NCBI GenBank assembly: GCA_031254955.1
Contig: JAIRTK010000129.1
Span: forward strand, 1-5,305
Source: Opitutaceae bacterium
GTDB taxonomy: Bacteria > Verrucomicrobiota > Verrucomicrobiia > Opitutales > Opitutaceae
Direction: 5' to 3'
DNA: 5,305 nt
The notes beneath the pieces were generated by a model. The model made no database searches, had not been told where the DNA came from, and worked only from the letters and a program-made list of their open reading frames with translations. Both the position numbers and the translations under genes were made by a program. Shown one piece after another: positions 1 to 5,305 of the stretch. The stretch's first letter is position 1. Each line of letters opens with the position of its first letter.

Positions 1-2615
1 CCTCCGCCGCCCTCTTCGCCCGCCTCCTCGCCTGCGGCACCTACGACGACCGCCAGCCCCTCCCCTCCTCCCCGCCGCACAAGTATCCGCGCTCCGAATA
101 CGTCTCCTGGTTCCGCGCCCTCCCCGCCGCGCTGCAAACACGCATGGCAGAAACCTGGGGCGCGCCGTCCGCTCACGGCCCCGCAGCCGCGCCCGTCCGC
201 TGGACGCCCGTCGGCAAAAGCCCCTCCTCCCGCCTGCTCCCGCTCCCCGACGAGCCGCACACCGACGACACCCACTTCCATTTCGCCGCGCTCGAACTCG
301 GTCACGTCCTCATCGCCCTCCAGCCCCCGCGCGGCTTCGGCCTGGACCCGGACGCGATCTACCACGCCACCGACCTCGCCCCCACGCACCACTACGCCGC
401 GTTTTACCGCTGGCTCGCCGCCGCGTGGCGCGCCGACGCCGTCATCCATCTCGGCAAGCACGGCACGCTCGAATGGCTCCCCGGCAAAGCCGTCGCGCTC
501 TCCGACGCCTGCGCCCCCGACGCGCTTCTCGACGACCTGCCGCTCTTCTACCCCTTTGTCGTCAACGACCCCGGCGAAGGCGCGCAAGCCAAACGCCGCG
601 CCCGCGCCGTCATCATCGACCACCTCGTGCCGCCGCTCACCCACGCCGACCTGCACGGCCCCGTCGCCACGCTCGCCCGCGTAATCGAGGACTACTACCG
701 CGCCGAGGCGCTCGACCCGCCCAAACTCCCGCTCCTCCAGGCGCAAATCTGGAAACTCGTCCGCGACGCCCGCCTGGTTGACGACCTGCGCGAAATCCGC
801 CGCCAACGCCACGGCGACCACACGCACGAATGGGACGAGCGCCCCGGCGAATCCGGCGCGCCGCGCTCGCTCGAAAAACTCAACGCCCGCGACATGGCCC
901 ACCTCGTCGAAGACCTCGACGCCTACCTCTGCGAACTCGGTCGCGCCCAAATCCGCCACGGCCTGCACATCCTCGGCCAGCCGCCCGAAGGCAAGACACT
1001 CGTTGACCTGCTCTTCGCCCTCACGCGCCACCCCAACGGCGAAATCCCCTCGCTCACGGAAACCCTCGCCGCCGCCGCCGCCCAAAGTGGAAGCGGCGTC
1101 CCGCCGCTTGCCACAAACGGCAAAATACCGCTTCCCCCCTCCGCCACCCAAGCCGCCACCCAAGCCGCCATCGACGACCACGCCCGCGCGCTTATCCGCC
1201 AACTCGTCGAAAACAACTTCAACCCCGAAACCCTCTCCGCGCCCGCCGCCGCCGTTCCCGTCCTCGATTTCATCGCCGCCCGCCTCGCCCCCGCGCTCGC
1301 CCGCACCACCGACGAAATCGACGCCCTCCTCCGCGCCCTCGACGGACGCTACATCCCCGCTGGCCCCGCCGGCGCGCCCAGCCGCGGCATGGCCCACGTG
1401 CTTCCCACCGGACGCAACTTCTACAACGTCGATCCCCGCGCCCTGCCCTCGCGCGCCGCGTGGACCGTCGGCCAGGCGCTCGCCCGCGACGCCATCGAAC
1501 GCCACACCGCCGAGACCGGCGCGCCCCCGGAAAACATCGCGCTCAGCGTCTGGGGCACCGCCACCATGCGCACCGGCGGCGACGACATCGCGCAAGCCCT
1601 CGCCCTCATCGGCGTCCGCCCCCGATGGCACGCCGGCACCAGCCGCGCCGCCGGCTTCGAAATCATCCCGCTCGCCGAACTCGGACGCCCGCGCGCCGAC
1701 GTGACCCTGCGCGTCAGCGGATTTTTCCGCGACGCCTTCCCGCAGCTCATGCGCCTGTTCGACGACGCCGTGCGCGCCGTCGCCGCGCTCGACGAACCGC
1801 CCGCGCAAAACCACGTCCGCGCTCACTGCCTGGCCGACACCGCCGCGCTTGTCGGCGAAGGCATCGACCCCGCCGCCGCCCGCCACCGCGCCGGCTTCCG
1901 CGTCTTCAGCTCCCGGCCCGGCGCCTACGGCACCGGCCTGCTCGACCTCATCGAAAACCACAACTGGCGCGACGCCGACGACCTCGCGCGCGCCTTTCTC
2001 GCCTGGGGCGGCTGGGCCTACGGCGGCGACACGCCCGGCGGCACCGAAGCCGCCGCCGATTTCCGCCGCCGCCTCGCCACCGTCGATCTTGCCCTGCACA
2101 ACCAGGACAACCGCGAGCACGACCTCTTCGACTCCGACGATTATTTCCAATTTCAAGGCGGCCTCATCGCCGCCATCTCCGCCCTCTCAGGCCGCAAACC
2201 CCGCGCCTACCACGGCGACACCTCCGACCCCGCGCGCCCCGTCAACCGCACGCTCCAAGCCGAGGCGCTCCGCGTCCACCGCACCCGCGTCGTGAACCCC
2301 AAGTGGCTCGCCGCCATCCGCCGCCACGGCTACAAAGGCGGGCTGGAGATGGCCGCGACCGTGGATTACATGTTCGGCTACTCCGCCACCGCCGGCGTCA
2401 TCACCGACTGGATGTATGAGGACGCCGCCGAGTCCTACACCAAAGGCGAGTCCCGCGACTTTCTCCGCCACGCGAACCCGTGGGCGCTCCACGCCATCGC
2501 CGAGCGCCTGCTCGAAGCCCGCCAGCGCGGCCTCTGGAACGCAAAACCCGCCACCCTCGCCCACCTGCGCGAAACCCTCCTCGAAACCGAGTCCGTCCTC
2601 GAATCCAAAACATGA
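1..2615 (+). CDS. cobN: Cobaltochelatase large subunit CobN, C-terminal part (5' end outside window)
   Basis: CobN is the large, tetrapyrrole-binding subunit of the cytoplasmic ATP-dependent cobaltochelatase, which inserts Co2+ into hydrogenobyrinic acid a,c-diamide in late-insertion cobalamin synthesis. The open frame starts at base 3 and has no stop back to the window edge. The ATG at 144 is internal, because the codons before it already read like CobN (YVSWFRALPAAL then WGAP). About 870 residues are visible of a family usually about 1,200-1,300 long. Family landmarks are LGKHGTLEWLPGK (450-488), YPFVVNDPGEGAQAKRR (549-599), NREHDLFDSDDYFQFQGG (2109-2162) and NPKWLAAIRRHGYKGG followed by MAATVDYMFGYSA (2295-2387). 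The C-terminus is complete (TGA 2613-2615). BchH/ChlH of magnesium chelatase is the related alternative, but the motifs and the cbiM neighbour favour CobN. The gene carries an in-frame repeat insertion at 1083-1138 and a small tandem duplication just after it, both in a variable segment. Confidence 0.95.
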   Translation, partial: SAALFARLLACGTYDDRQPLPSSPPHKYPRSEYVSWFRALPAALQTRMAETWGAPSAHGPAAAPVRWTPVGKSPSSRLLPLPDEPHTDDTHFHFAALELGHVLIALQPPRGFGLDPDAIYHATDLAPTHHYAAFYRWLAAAWRADAVIHLGKHGTLEWLPGKAVALSDACAPDALLDDLPLFYPFVVNDPGEGAQAKRRARAVIIDHLVPPLTHADLHGPVATLARVIEDYYRAEALDPPKLPLLQAQIWKLVRDARLVDDLREIRRQRHGDHTHEWDERPGESGAPRSLEKLNARDMAHLVEDLDAYLCELGRAQIRHGLHILGQPPEGKTLVDLLFALTRHPNGEIPSLTETLAAAAAQSGSGVPPLATNGKIPLPPSATQAATQAAIDDHARALIRQLVENNFNPETLSAPAAAVPVLDFIAARLAPALARTTDEIDALLRALDGRYIPAGPAGAPSRGMAHVLPTGRNFYNVDPRALPSRAAWTVGQALARDAIERHTAETGAPPENIALSVWGTATMRTGGDDIAQALALIGVRPRWHAGTSRAAGFEIIPLAELGRPRADVTLRVSGFFRDAFPQLMRLFDDAVRAVAALDEPPAQNHVRAHCLADTAALVGEGIDPAAARHRAGFRVFSSRPGAYGTGLLDLIENHNWRDADDLARAFLAWGGWAYGGDTPGGTEAAADFRRRLATVDLALHNQDNREHDLFDSDDYFQFQGGLIAAISALSGRKPRAYHGDTSDPARPVNRTLQAEALRVHRTRVVNPKWLAAIRRHGYKGGLEMAATVDYMFGYSATAGVITDWMYEDAAESYTKGESRDFLRHANPWALHAIAERLLEARQRGLWNAKPATLAHLRETLLETESVLESKT
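1083..1138 (+). repeat. Intragenic palindromic repeat, copy A (inside cobN)
   Basis: This 56-nt segment is 52/56 identical to 4365-4420 in the next gene. It contains a perfect 8-bp hairpin with loop TCC (1091-1098 pairing with 1102-1109). A competing outer stem pairs GGAAGCGG (1089-1096) with CCGCTTCC (1128-1135). Read in the cobN frame it encodes QSGSGVPPLATNGKIPLPP, low-complexity sequence that sits between TETLAAAAA and the IDDHARAL helix. CobN proteins vary in length here, so it is probably a tolerated insertion on the protein surface. Mobility or origin cannot be judged from two copies. Confidence 0.85.
1141..1164 (+). repeat. Two exact 12-bp tandem repeats in cobN
   Basis: The unit CCGCCACCCAAG occurs twice back to back (1141-1152 and 1153-1164), giving the duplicated peptide ATQA-ATQA. 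It directly follows the 56-nt repeat, so it may mark slippage or repair at the edge of that insertion. Confidence 0.7.
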
Positions 2616-2824
2616 ATACACCACCGCCCCCGCCCTTCAAAACAAGTGCACCAGAAAGTGCCGCCACCGTCCGGAATCTTTCCTCTTTCCTCTTTATCTT
2701 TCTCTTTCGTCAGGCACGAGCGGGGAGTTCCAAACGAAGCGAGAAGCCGGCCAGGAAGAAAGATAAAGAGGAAAGAAGAAAGAGGCAGGGACACCTGCTT
2801 CGAGTGCCCCTCTCCCAGTCCTGA
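2612..2824 (+). pseudogene. Probable displaced start of the chelatase ATPase gene (70-codon remnant ORF)
   Basis: An ATG at 2612 overlaps the cobN stop as ATGA, a typical layout for translational coupling. The frame reads MNTPPPPPFKTSAPES, then runs through the purine/pyrimidine hairpin and stops at TGA 2822-2824. MNT plus a proline run plus F is how the complete ATPase gene also starts (MNTSAT, prolines, FPF). The 18-nt string CCACCGCCCCCGCCCTTC at 2621-2638 recurs exactly at 2931-2948 inside that gene. I infer that this was the ancestral start before an insertion cut it off. A 70-residue peptide could still be translated, but its tail looks non-functional: FLFIFLF then basic residues, as the hairpin arms would encode. 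Confidence 0.55.
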
Positions 2825-2885
2825 CATCACTTCCTGTCACCCCCCGTCAAAACATAAACCCATCCGCGCCCCCGCCCTTCAAAAC
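2616..2885. other. cobN-chlID intergenic region: inserted/duplicated segment
   Basis: No gene with family resemblance lies here. The 20-mer CGCCCCCGCCCTTCAAAACA occurs at 2625-2644 and again at 2867-2886, and the 14-mer AAAACATGAATACA occurs at 2607-2620 and 2881-2894. The second 14-mer contains the used start codon. Between the direct repeats lie the large hairpin 2677-2783, a small hairpin GCAGG-GACA-CCTGC (2785-2798) and a 5-bp inverted repeat TGACA/TGTCA (2822-2839). The ATPase frame stays open upstream to a GTG at 2646, but those residues come from hairpin sequence and resemble no chelatase. I see no convincing promoter and no Shine-Dalgarno before 2886. Confidence 0.6.
2677..2783. repeat. 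Long inverted repeat: 26-bp purine/pyrimidine stem
   Basis: Bases 2677-2703 pair with 2757-2783, with a single mismatch (C2683/A2777). The central 17 bp are perfect (2685-2701 with 2759-2775), and the loop is about 53 nt. The left arm is pyrimidine-rich and the right arm purine-rich. Both are built from CTTT(C/A)T or AGAAAG/ATAAAG-type hexamers, with a few 7-nt AGGAAAG units. The same hexamer family forms the array after the ATPase gene. In RNA this would be a strong structure between two chelatase genes. It lacks the U-run of an intrinsic terminator, so read-through with reduced or separately set translation of the downstream gene is possible. Confidence 0.85.
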
Positions 2886-5027
2886 ATGAATACATCCGCC
2901 ACGCCCCCGCCGCCAGTACCACCGCCGCCACCACCGCCCCCGCCCTTCCCCTTCACCGCCATTGTCGGCCAGGACGACCTCCGCCTCGCGCTCCTGCTCA
3001 ACGCCATCGACCCGCGCATCGGCGGCGTCCTCATCCGTGGCGAACGCGGCACGGCCAAAAGCACCGCCGCGCGCGGCCTCGCCGCGCTAGGAAGCGCGGG
3101 CGGCACGCCCGCCCGCCCGCCGGCGGACAAGCCGTCCGCGCTCCACAGCGCCGCCGCCGCGCCCTTCATCGAACTCCCCCTGGGCGCGACCGAGGACCGT
3201 GTCATCGGCGCCCTCGACCTCGAACCCGCCCTCCGCGAAGGCCGCCGGCGGCTCCGCCCCGGCCTGCTCGCGCAAGCCGACGGCGGCGTCCTCTACGTGG
3301 ACGAAGTCAACCTGCTCCCCGACCACCTCGTTGACCTGCTCCTCGACGCCGCCGCCAGCGGCTGCGTGCGCGTCGAGCGCGACGGCATCTCCGAATCCGC
3401 CCCCGCGCGCTTCATCCTCATCGGCAGCATGAACCCCGAGGAAGGCGAGCTTCGCCCCCAATTCCTCGACCGCTTCGGCCTCTGCGTGCGCGTCGCCACG
3501 CACGCCGACCACGCGCTCCGCGTCGAGACCCTCCGCCGCCGCCTCGCCTACGAGGCCGACCCGCGCGCATTCGTCAACGCCGAGGAAACATCCGCGCAAC
3601 AACTCCGCGCCCGCCTCGCCGCCGCCCGCGCCCGCCTCCCTGCGATTCCGCTCGACGACGCCACCCTCGCCCAAGCCGCCGCGCTTTGCGCCGCCCTCAA
3701 ACTCGACGGCGCGCGCGGCGACCTCGCCCTCGTGCGCGCCGCCCGCGCCATCGCCGCGTGGGAAAACGCCCCCGCCATCACCGACGCGCACCTCCGCCAC
3801 GCCGCCCGTCTCGCGCTCCCCCACCGCACCCGCAAAAAACCCTTCGAGCCGGTAAAAATGGAAACAACTTCCAGCCGCTTTGACACCGCACCCACCCACC
3901 TCCCAAAACAAAACGCCGCCCCCACCCACCCCAAAAAACAAGACGCCGCCACGCCCTTACACGAACAAGACGCCGCCGCCACGCCGCCGGGGAACGCACA
4001 CGTCCCGCGTGCCGGCGCGGGCGTCCCGCCCGTGCCTCTGTCCTGCGGAAACGCCGGACAAAACCCGCAAAACGCGGACACTCCCCAACCTGACGCCGAC
4101 GCCACCGTCACCGAAAAAGAAATACCCCCGCCGGACGCCGCCGCCATCCCTGTCCCCGGAGCGATTCACCTCGCCCTCGACACGCCGCCCCCCGCCCGCG
4201 CCACCGCCCCCGGACACCGCGCCGCCGCCGGACGCCGCGACACCGCCGCGCGACCCGCCGGCGAAGTCATCCGCAGCGCGCCCTTGCGCGAAGGCGGCTC
4301 GCTTGCCCTCGCGCCCACGCTCACCGCCGCCGCCGCGCGCACTTCAAGCGATGCCGTCGCCGGCCAAAGTGGAAGCGGCGTCCCGCCGCTTGTCACAAAC
4401 GGCAAAATGCCACTTCCACCCGCCCCCGCGCTCGCCCTCCACCGCGCCGACCTCCGCCAGCACGAACGCGCCAAACGCGGCGCGGCGCGCGTGCTCTTCA
4501 TCGTCGATGCCAGCGGCTCGATGTCCGCGCAACACCGCCTCGCCCTCGCCAAAGGCGCGGCCACCGGGCTGCTCGCCGGCAGCTACCAAAAACGCGACGA
4601 AGTCGCCCTCCTCCTCTTCCACGGCGAAACCGCCACGCTCGCCGTGCCCTTCACCCGCGACGTTGACCGCGTGGAACGCGCCCTGCGCGACGCGCCCACC
4701 GGCGGGCGCACCCCGCTCGCCGCCGCGCTCACCGACGCCGCCGCGCTGCTTGCCGCCCGCGGCCCCGCGCTCCTTGTCGTGTTCACCGACGGACGCGCCA
4801 ACGTCCCGCACCATCCCGGCGCCGACCCGTGGCGGGAAGCCCTCGCCGCCGCCCGCGCCCTCGCGCCCGCCGCCGCCGGCGCGCTCGTCGTCGATTGCGA
4901 GACCGGCCCCGTCGCCCTCGGACGCGCCCGCGACCTCGCCGCCGCCCTGGAGGCCGAATGCGAACACCTCGCCGCGCTCGACGAACCCGCCCTCACGCTC
5001 CGCATCCGCAACCAGCTCGCCTCCTAA
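2886..5027 (+). CDS. chlID: Fused ChlI/ChlD-type (AAA+ and VWA) cobaltochelatase ATPase subunit
   Basis: This is the predicted motor subunit that works with CobN. ATP hydrolysis by its AAA+ ring drives cobalt insertion, and its VWA domain contacts the large subunit. The protein has 713 residues from the ATG at 2886. Residues 7-20 are mostly proline, and the ChlI fold begins at FTAIVGQDDL. Walker A is GERGTAKST (52-60), Walker B is VLYVDE (135-140), sensor-1 is the SMNPEEGELRP region (N183), and LDRFG (194-198) follows with R196. The lid ends near residue 322 (RKKPFEP). A low-complexity linker runs to about residue 505. The VWA MIDAS is intact: DASGS (D541, S543, S545), T609 and D635 in FTDGRAN. 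Fused homologues are usually somewhat shorter; the extra length lies in the linker and repeat insertions. The GTG at 2646 is rejected as the start because it reads through the hairpin. Magnesium chelatase is the alternative, but cobN and cbiM on either side argue for cobalt. Confidence 0.92.
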   Translation: MNTSATPPPPVPPPPPPPPPFPFTAIVGQDDLRLALLLNAIDPRIGGVLIRGERGTAKSTAARGLAALGSAGGTPARPPADKPSALHSAAAAPFIELPLGATEDRVIGALDLEPALREGRRRLRPGLLAQADGGVLYVDEVNLLPDHLVDLLLDAAASGCVRVERDGISESAPARFILIGSMNPEEGELRPQFLDRFGLCVRVATHADHALRVETLRRRLAYEADPRAFVNAEETSAQQLRARLAAARARLPAIPLDDATLAQAAALCAALKLDGARGDLALVRAARAIAAWENAPAITDAHLRHAARLALPHRTRKKPFEPVKMETTSSRFDTAPTHLPKQNAAPTHPKKQDAATPLHEQDAAATPPGNAHVPRAGAGVPPVPLSCGNAGQNPQNADTPQPDADATVTEKEIPPPDAAAIPVPGAIHLALDTPPPARATAPGHRAAAGRRDTAARPAGEVIRSAPLREGGSLALAPTLTAAAARTSSDAVAGQSGSGVPPLVTNGKMPLPPAPALALHRADLRQHERAKRGAARVLFIVDASGSMSAQHRLALAKGAATGLLAGSYQKRDEVALLLFHGETATLAVPFTRDVDRVERALRDAPTGGRTPLAAALTDAAALLAARGPALLVVFTDGRANVPHHPGADPWREALAAARALAPAAAGALVVDCETGPVALGRARDLAAALEAECEHLAALDEPALTLRIRNQLAS
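3091..3139 (+). repeat. GC-rich double hairpin insertion in the P-loop domain
   Basis: Two adjacent hairpins: GCGGGCG (3096-3102) pairs with CGCCCGC (3106-3112) across loop GCA, and GCGGAC (3123-3128) pairs with GTCCGC (3134-3139). The encoded stretch GSAGGTPARPPADKPSALHS lies between the helix after Walker A (GLAAL) and the conserved strand FIELPLGATEDRV. ChlI-family proteins carry a variable insert at this place, so the domain should tolerate it. Its hairpin core resembles the cores at 1091-1109, 4014-4036 and 4373-4391, but no near-identical copy exists in the window. Confidence 0.5.
3891..3980 (+). repeat. Three imperfect ~30-bp tandem repeats in the AAA-VWA linker
   Basis: The linker repeats PTHLPKQNAA (3891-3920), PTHPKKQDAA (3921-3950) and TPLHEQDAA (3951-3977), with the common core K/E-Q-N/D-A-A. 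The DNA is more A-rich than its surroundings and includes a TTA codon, unusual in this background. This fits a disordered, fast-changing spacer that has grown by tandem duplication. Confidence 0.65.
4014..4059 (+). repeat. Pair of GC-rich hairpins in the linker (GVPPV-type repeat)
   Basis: Bases 4014-4023 pair with 4027-4036 (10 pairs including one G-T wobble) around a TCC loop. Next, 4040-4047 pairs with 4052-4059 (7 of 8) around a GAAA loop. The frame reads RAGAGVPPVPLSCGNAGQN. The core GGCGTCCCGCC matches that of the two 56-nt repeats, and the peptide GAGVPPV parallels their GSGVPPL, so this is probably a relative of the same palindromic family. Confidence 0.55.
4365..4420 (+). repeat. Intragenic palindromic repeat, copy B (inside chlID)
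   Basis: Second copy of the 56-nt repeat at 1083-1138, differing at four bases. The inner 8-bp hairpin with loop TCC is unchanged (4373-4380 with 4384-4391). The outer stem here pairs GTGGAAG (4369-4375) with CTTCCAC (4413-4419). A GGCA-AAA-TGCC hairpin (4401-4411) lies between. It encodes QSGSGVPPLVTNGKMPLPP in the gene's frame. It sits between the conserved TLTAAAAR stretch and LALHRADLRQHERAKRGAA, just before the VWA domain. Confidence 0.85.
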
Positions 5028-5039
5028 CCGCGCTCCCAA

Positions 5040-5220
5040 TCGTTCTCGTTCTCTTTCTCGTTCTCGTTCTCGAAACGCCGCGAAACCCAAAGAGAGAACG
5101 ATAAAGATAAAGAGAAAAAGAAAGAGAAAGATAACGAGAACGAGAACGCTAAAGATAAAGAAAACGATAAAGAGAACGAGAACGAGAACGAGTAAGAGAA
5201 CGATTAGGAGAACGATAAAA
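5040..5220. repeat. Inverted hexanucleotide array (5 reversed + 21 forward units)
   Basis: From 5095 to 5220 the sequence divides without any slip into 21 six-base units, mostly AGAACG, ATAAAG, AGAAAG and single-base variants (consensus A-K-A-A-M-G). From 5041 to 5070 there are five units in the opposite orientation (CGTTCT x4, CTTTCT x1). A spacer at 5071-5094 separates the two. The arms can pair: 5040-5056 is perfectly complementary to 5169-5185 (17 bp), and other registers are possible. It occupies most of the gap between chlID and cbiM. No coding sequence is credible here. It may act as a transcript-end structure or protein-binding array, or may be a mobile or expanding repeat. Confidence 0.88.
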
Positions 5221-5271
5221 CCCCCATCCGCTGCGCGCCGTATTTTTTCCACACTCCAACCCACACACATC

Positions 5272-5305
5272 ATGCACATCATGGAAGGCTACCTCCCTGC
5301 CGCCC
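5272..5305 (+). CDS. cbiM: CbiM, cobalt ECF transporter S/T component, N-terminal fragment
   Basis: Only 11 codons are visible: MHIMEGYLPAA. The CbiM/NikM family starts with the very characteristic MHIMEGFLP or MHIMEGYLP, in which the N-terminal Met and His2 are known metal ligands for Co2+/Ni2+. CbiM is a membrane protein that works with CbiN, CbiQ and CbiO to import cobalt, which fits the cobaltochelatase genes just upstream. The start at 5272 is chosen over the ATG at 5281 because His2 must follow the initiator Met. No Shine-Dalgarno is evident upstream (CACACACATC precedes the ATG). NikM, the nickel homologue, is the alternative; the context favours cobalt. Confidence 0.8.
   Translation, partial: MHIMEGYLPAA

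Noticed and set aside
144..146. ATG at 144 as the start of cobN
   Set aside because: The frame is open to the left edge, and the upstream codons continue CobN-like sequence, so this Met is internal.
2821..2858. Promoter-like CTGACA (2821) and CATAAA (2853) before chlID
   Set aside because: The spacer is 26 bases, too long for a sigma-70 type promoter, and no better pair is visible.
2646..2885. Upstream GTG extension of the ATPase gene (80 extra residues)
   Set aside because: The frame is open, but the residues come from the long hairpin and the duplicated segment, resemble no chelatase, and the ATG at 2886 fits the family start better.
4260..4335. A possible further palindromic repeat (GCGCGA ... 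TCGCGC around LREGGSLALAP)
   Set aside because: The encoded stretch matches the conserved segment before the VWA domain in ChlD-type proteins (a lA-x-x-x-TL-x-AAA pattern), so it is ordinary coding sequence.
5231..5250. Intrinsic terminator before cbiM (GC-rich bases then TATTTTTT)
   Set aside because: No stable stem of useful length directly precedes the T-run.
5028..5271. Cobalamin riboswitch upstream of cbiM
   Set aside because: A B12 riboswitch would be expected before such a gene, but the gap is nearly filled by the hexamer array and I find no B12-box-like GCCACTG motif.
4344..5282. Long minus-strand open frames, such as one of 312 codons over 4344-5282
   Set aside because: They are antisense shadows of GC-rich coding DNA or translations of the hexamer array, with no recognisable domain.

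Overview
The window is very GC-rich, with C or G at most third codon positions. It carries a cobalt/cobalamin locus with all genes on the + strand: the C-terminal two thirds or so of a cobaltochelatase large subunit (cobN, entering from the left edge and ending at 2615), a complete fused AAA+/VWA chelatase subunit (ChlI-ChlD type, 2886-5027), and the first 11 codons of a cobalt ECF-transporter component (cbiM, from 5272 off the right edge). The CobN family catalyses cobalt insertion into the corrin ring in the late-insertion route to B12. The ChlI/ChlD-like protein would be its ATPase partner in place of CobS/CobT. CbiM would bring in the cobalt.

The genes are ordinary, but they are heavily decorated with repeats. 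Both chelatase genes contain a 56-nt repeat, 52/56 identical and in the same reading frame, that adds the peptide QSGSGVPPL-x-TNGK-x-PLPP to a variable segment of each protein. Two more GC-rich hairpins with the same kind of core lie in the ATPase gene, one in its P-loop domain and one in its linker. The two intergenic regions each hold an inverted array of A/G-rich hexamers (consensus A-K-A-A-M-G, with K=G/T and M=A/C): one 26-bp hairpin at 2677-2783, and 5 reversed plus 21 forward units at 5041-5220.

The cobN/chlID junction looks remodelled. An ATG overlapping the cobN stop (ATGA, 2612) begins MNTPPPPPF and then runs into the hairpin region. A second start at 2886 restores MNT... and leads into the ATPase. 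Sequence around the old start is duplicated. The simplest reading is that the ATPase gene originally overlapped cobN and that an insertion/duplication of about 240-270 bp separated them.

The organism cannot be fixed from this window. High GC, weak or absent Shine-Dalgarno sequences, hexamer arrays and in-frame 'GVPPL/GVPPV' repeat peptides remind me of Verrucomicrobia of the Opitutaceae type; this is from memory and low to moderate in confidence.
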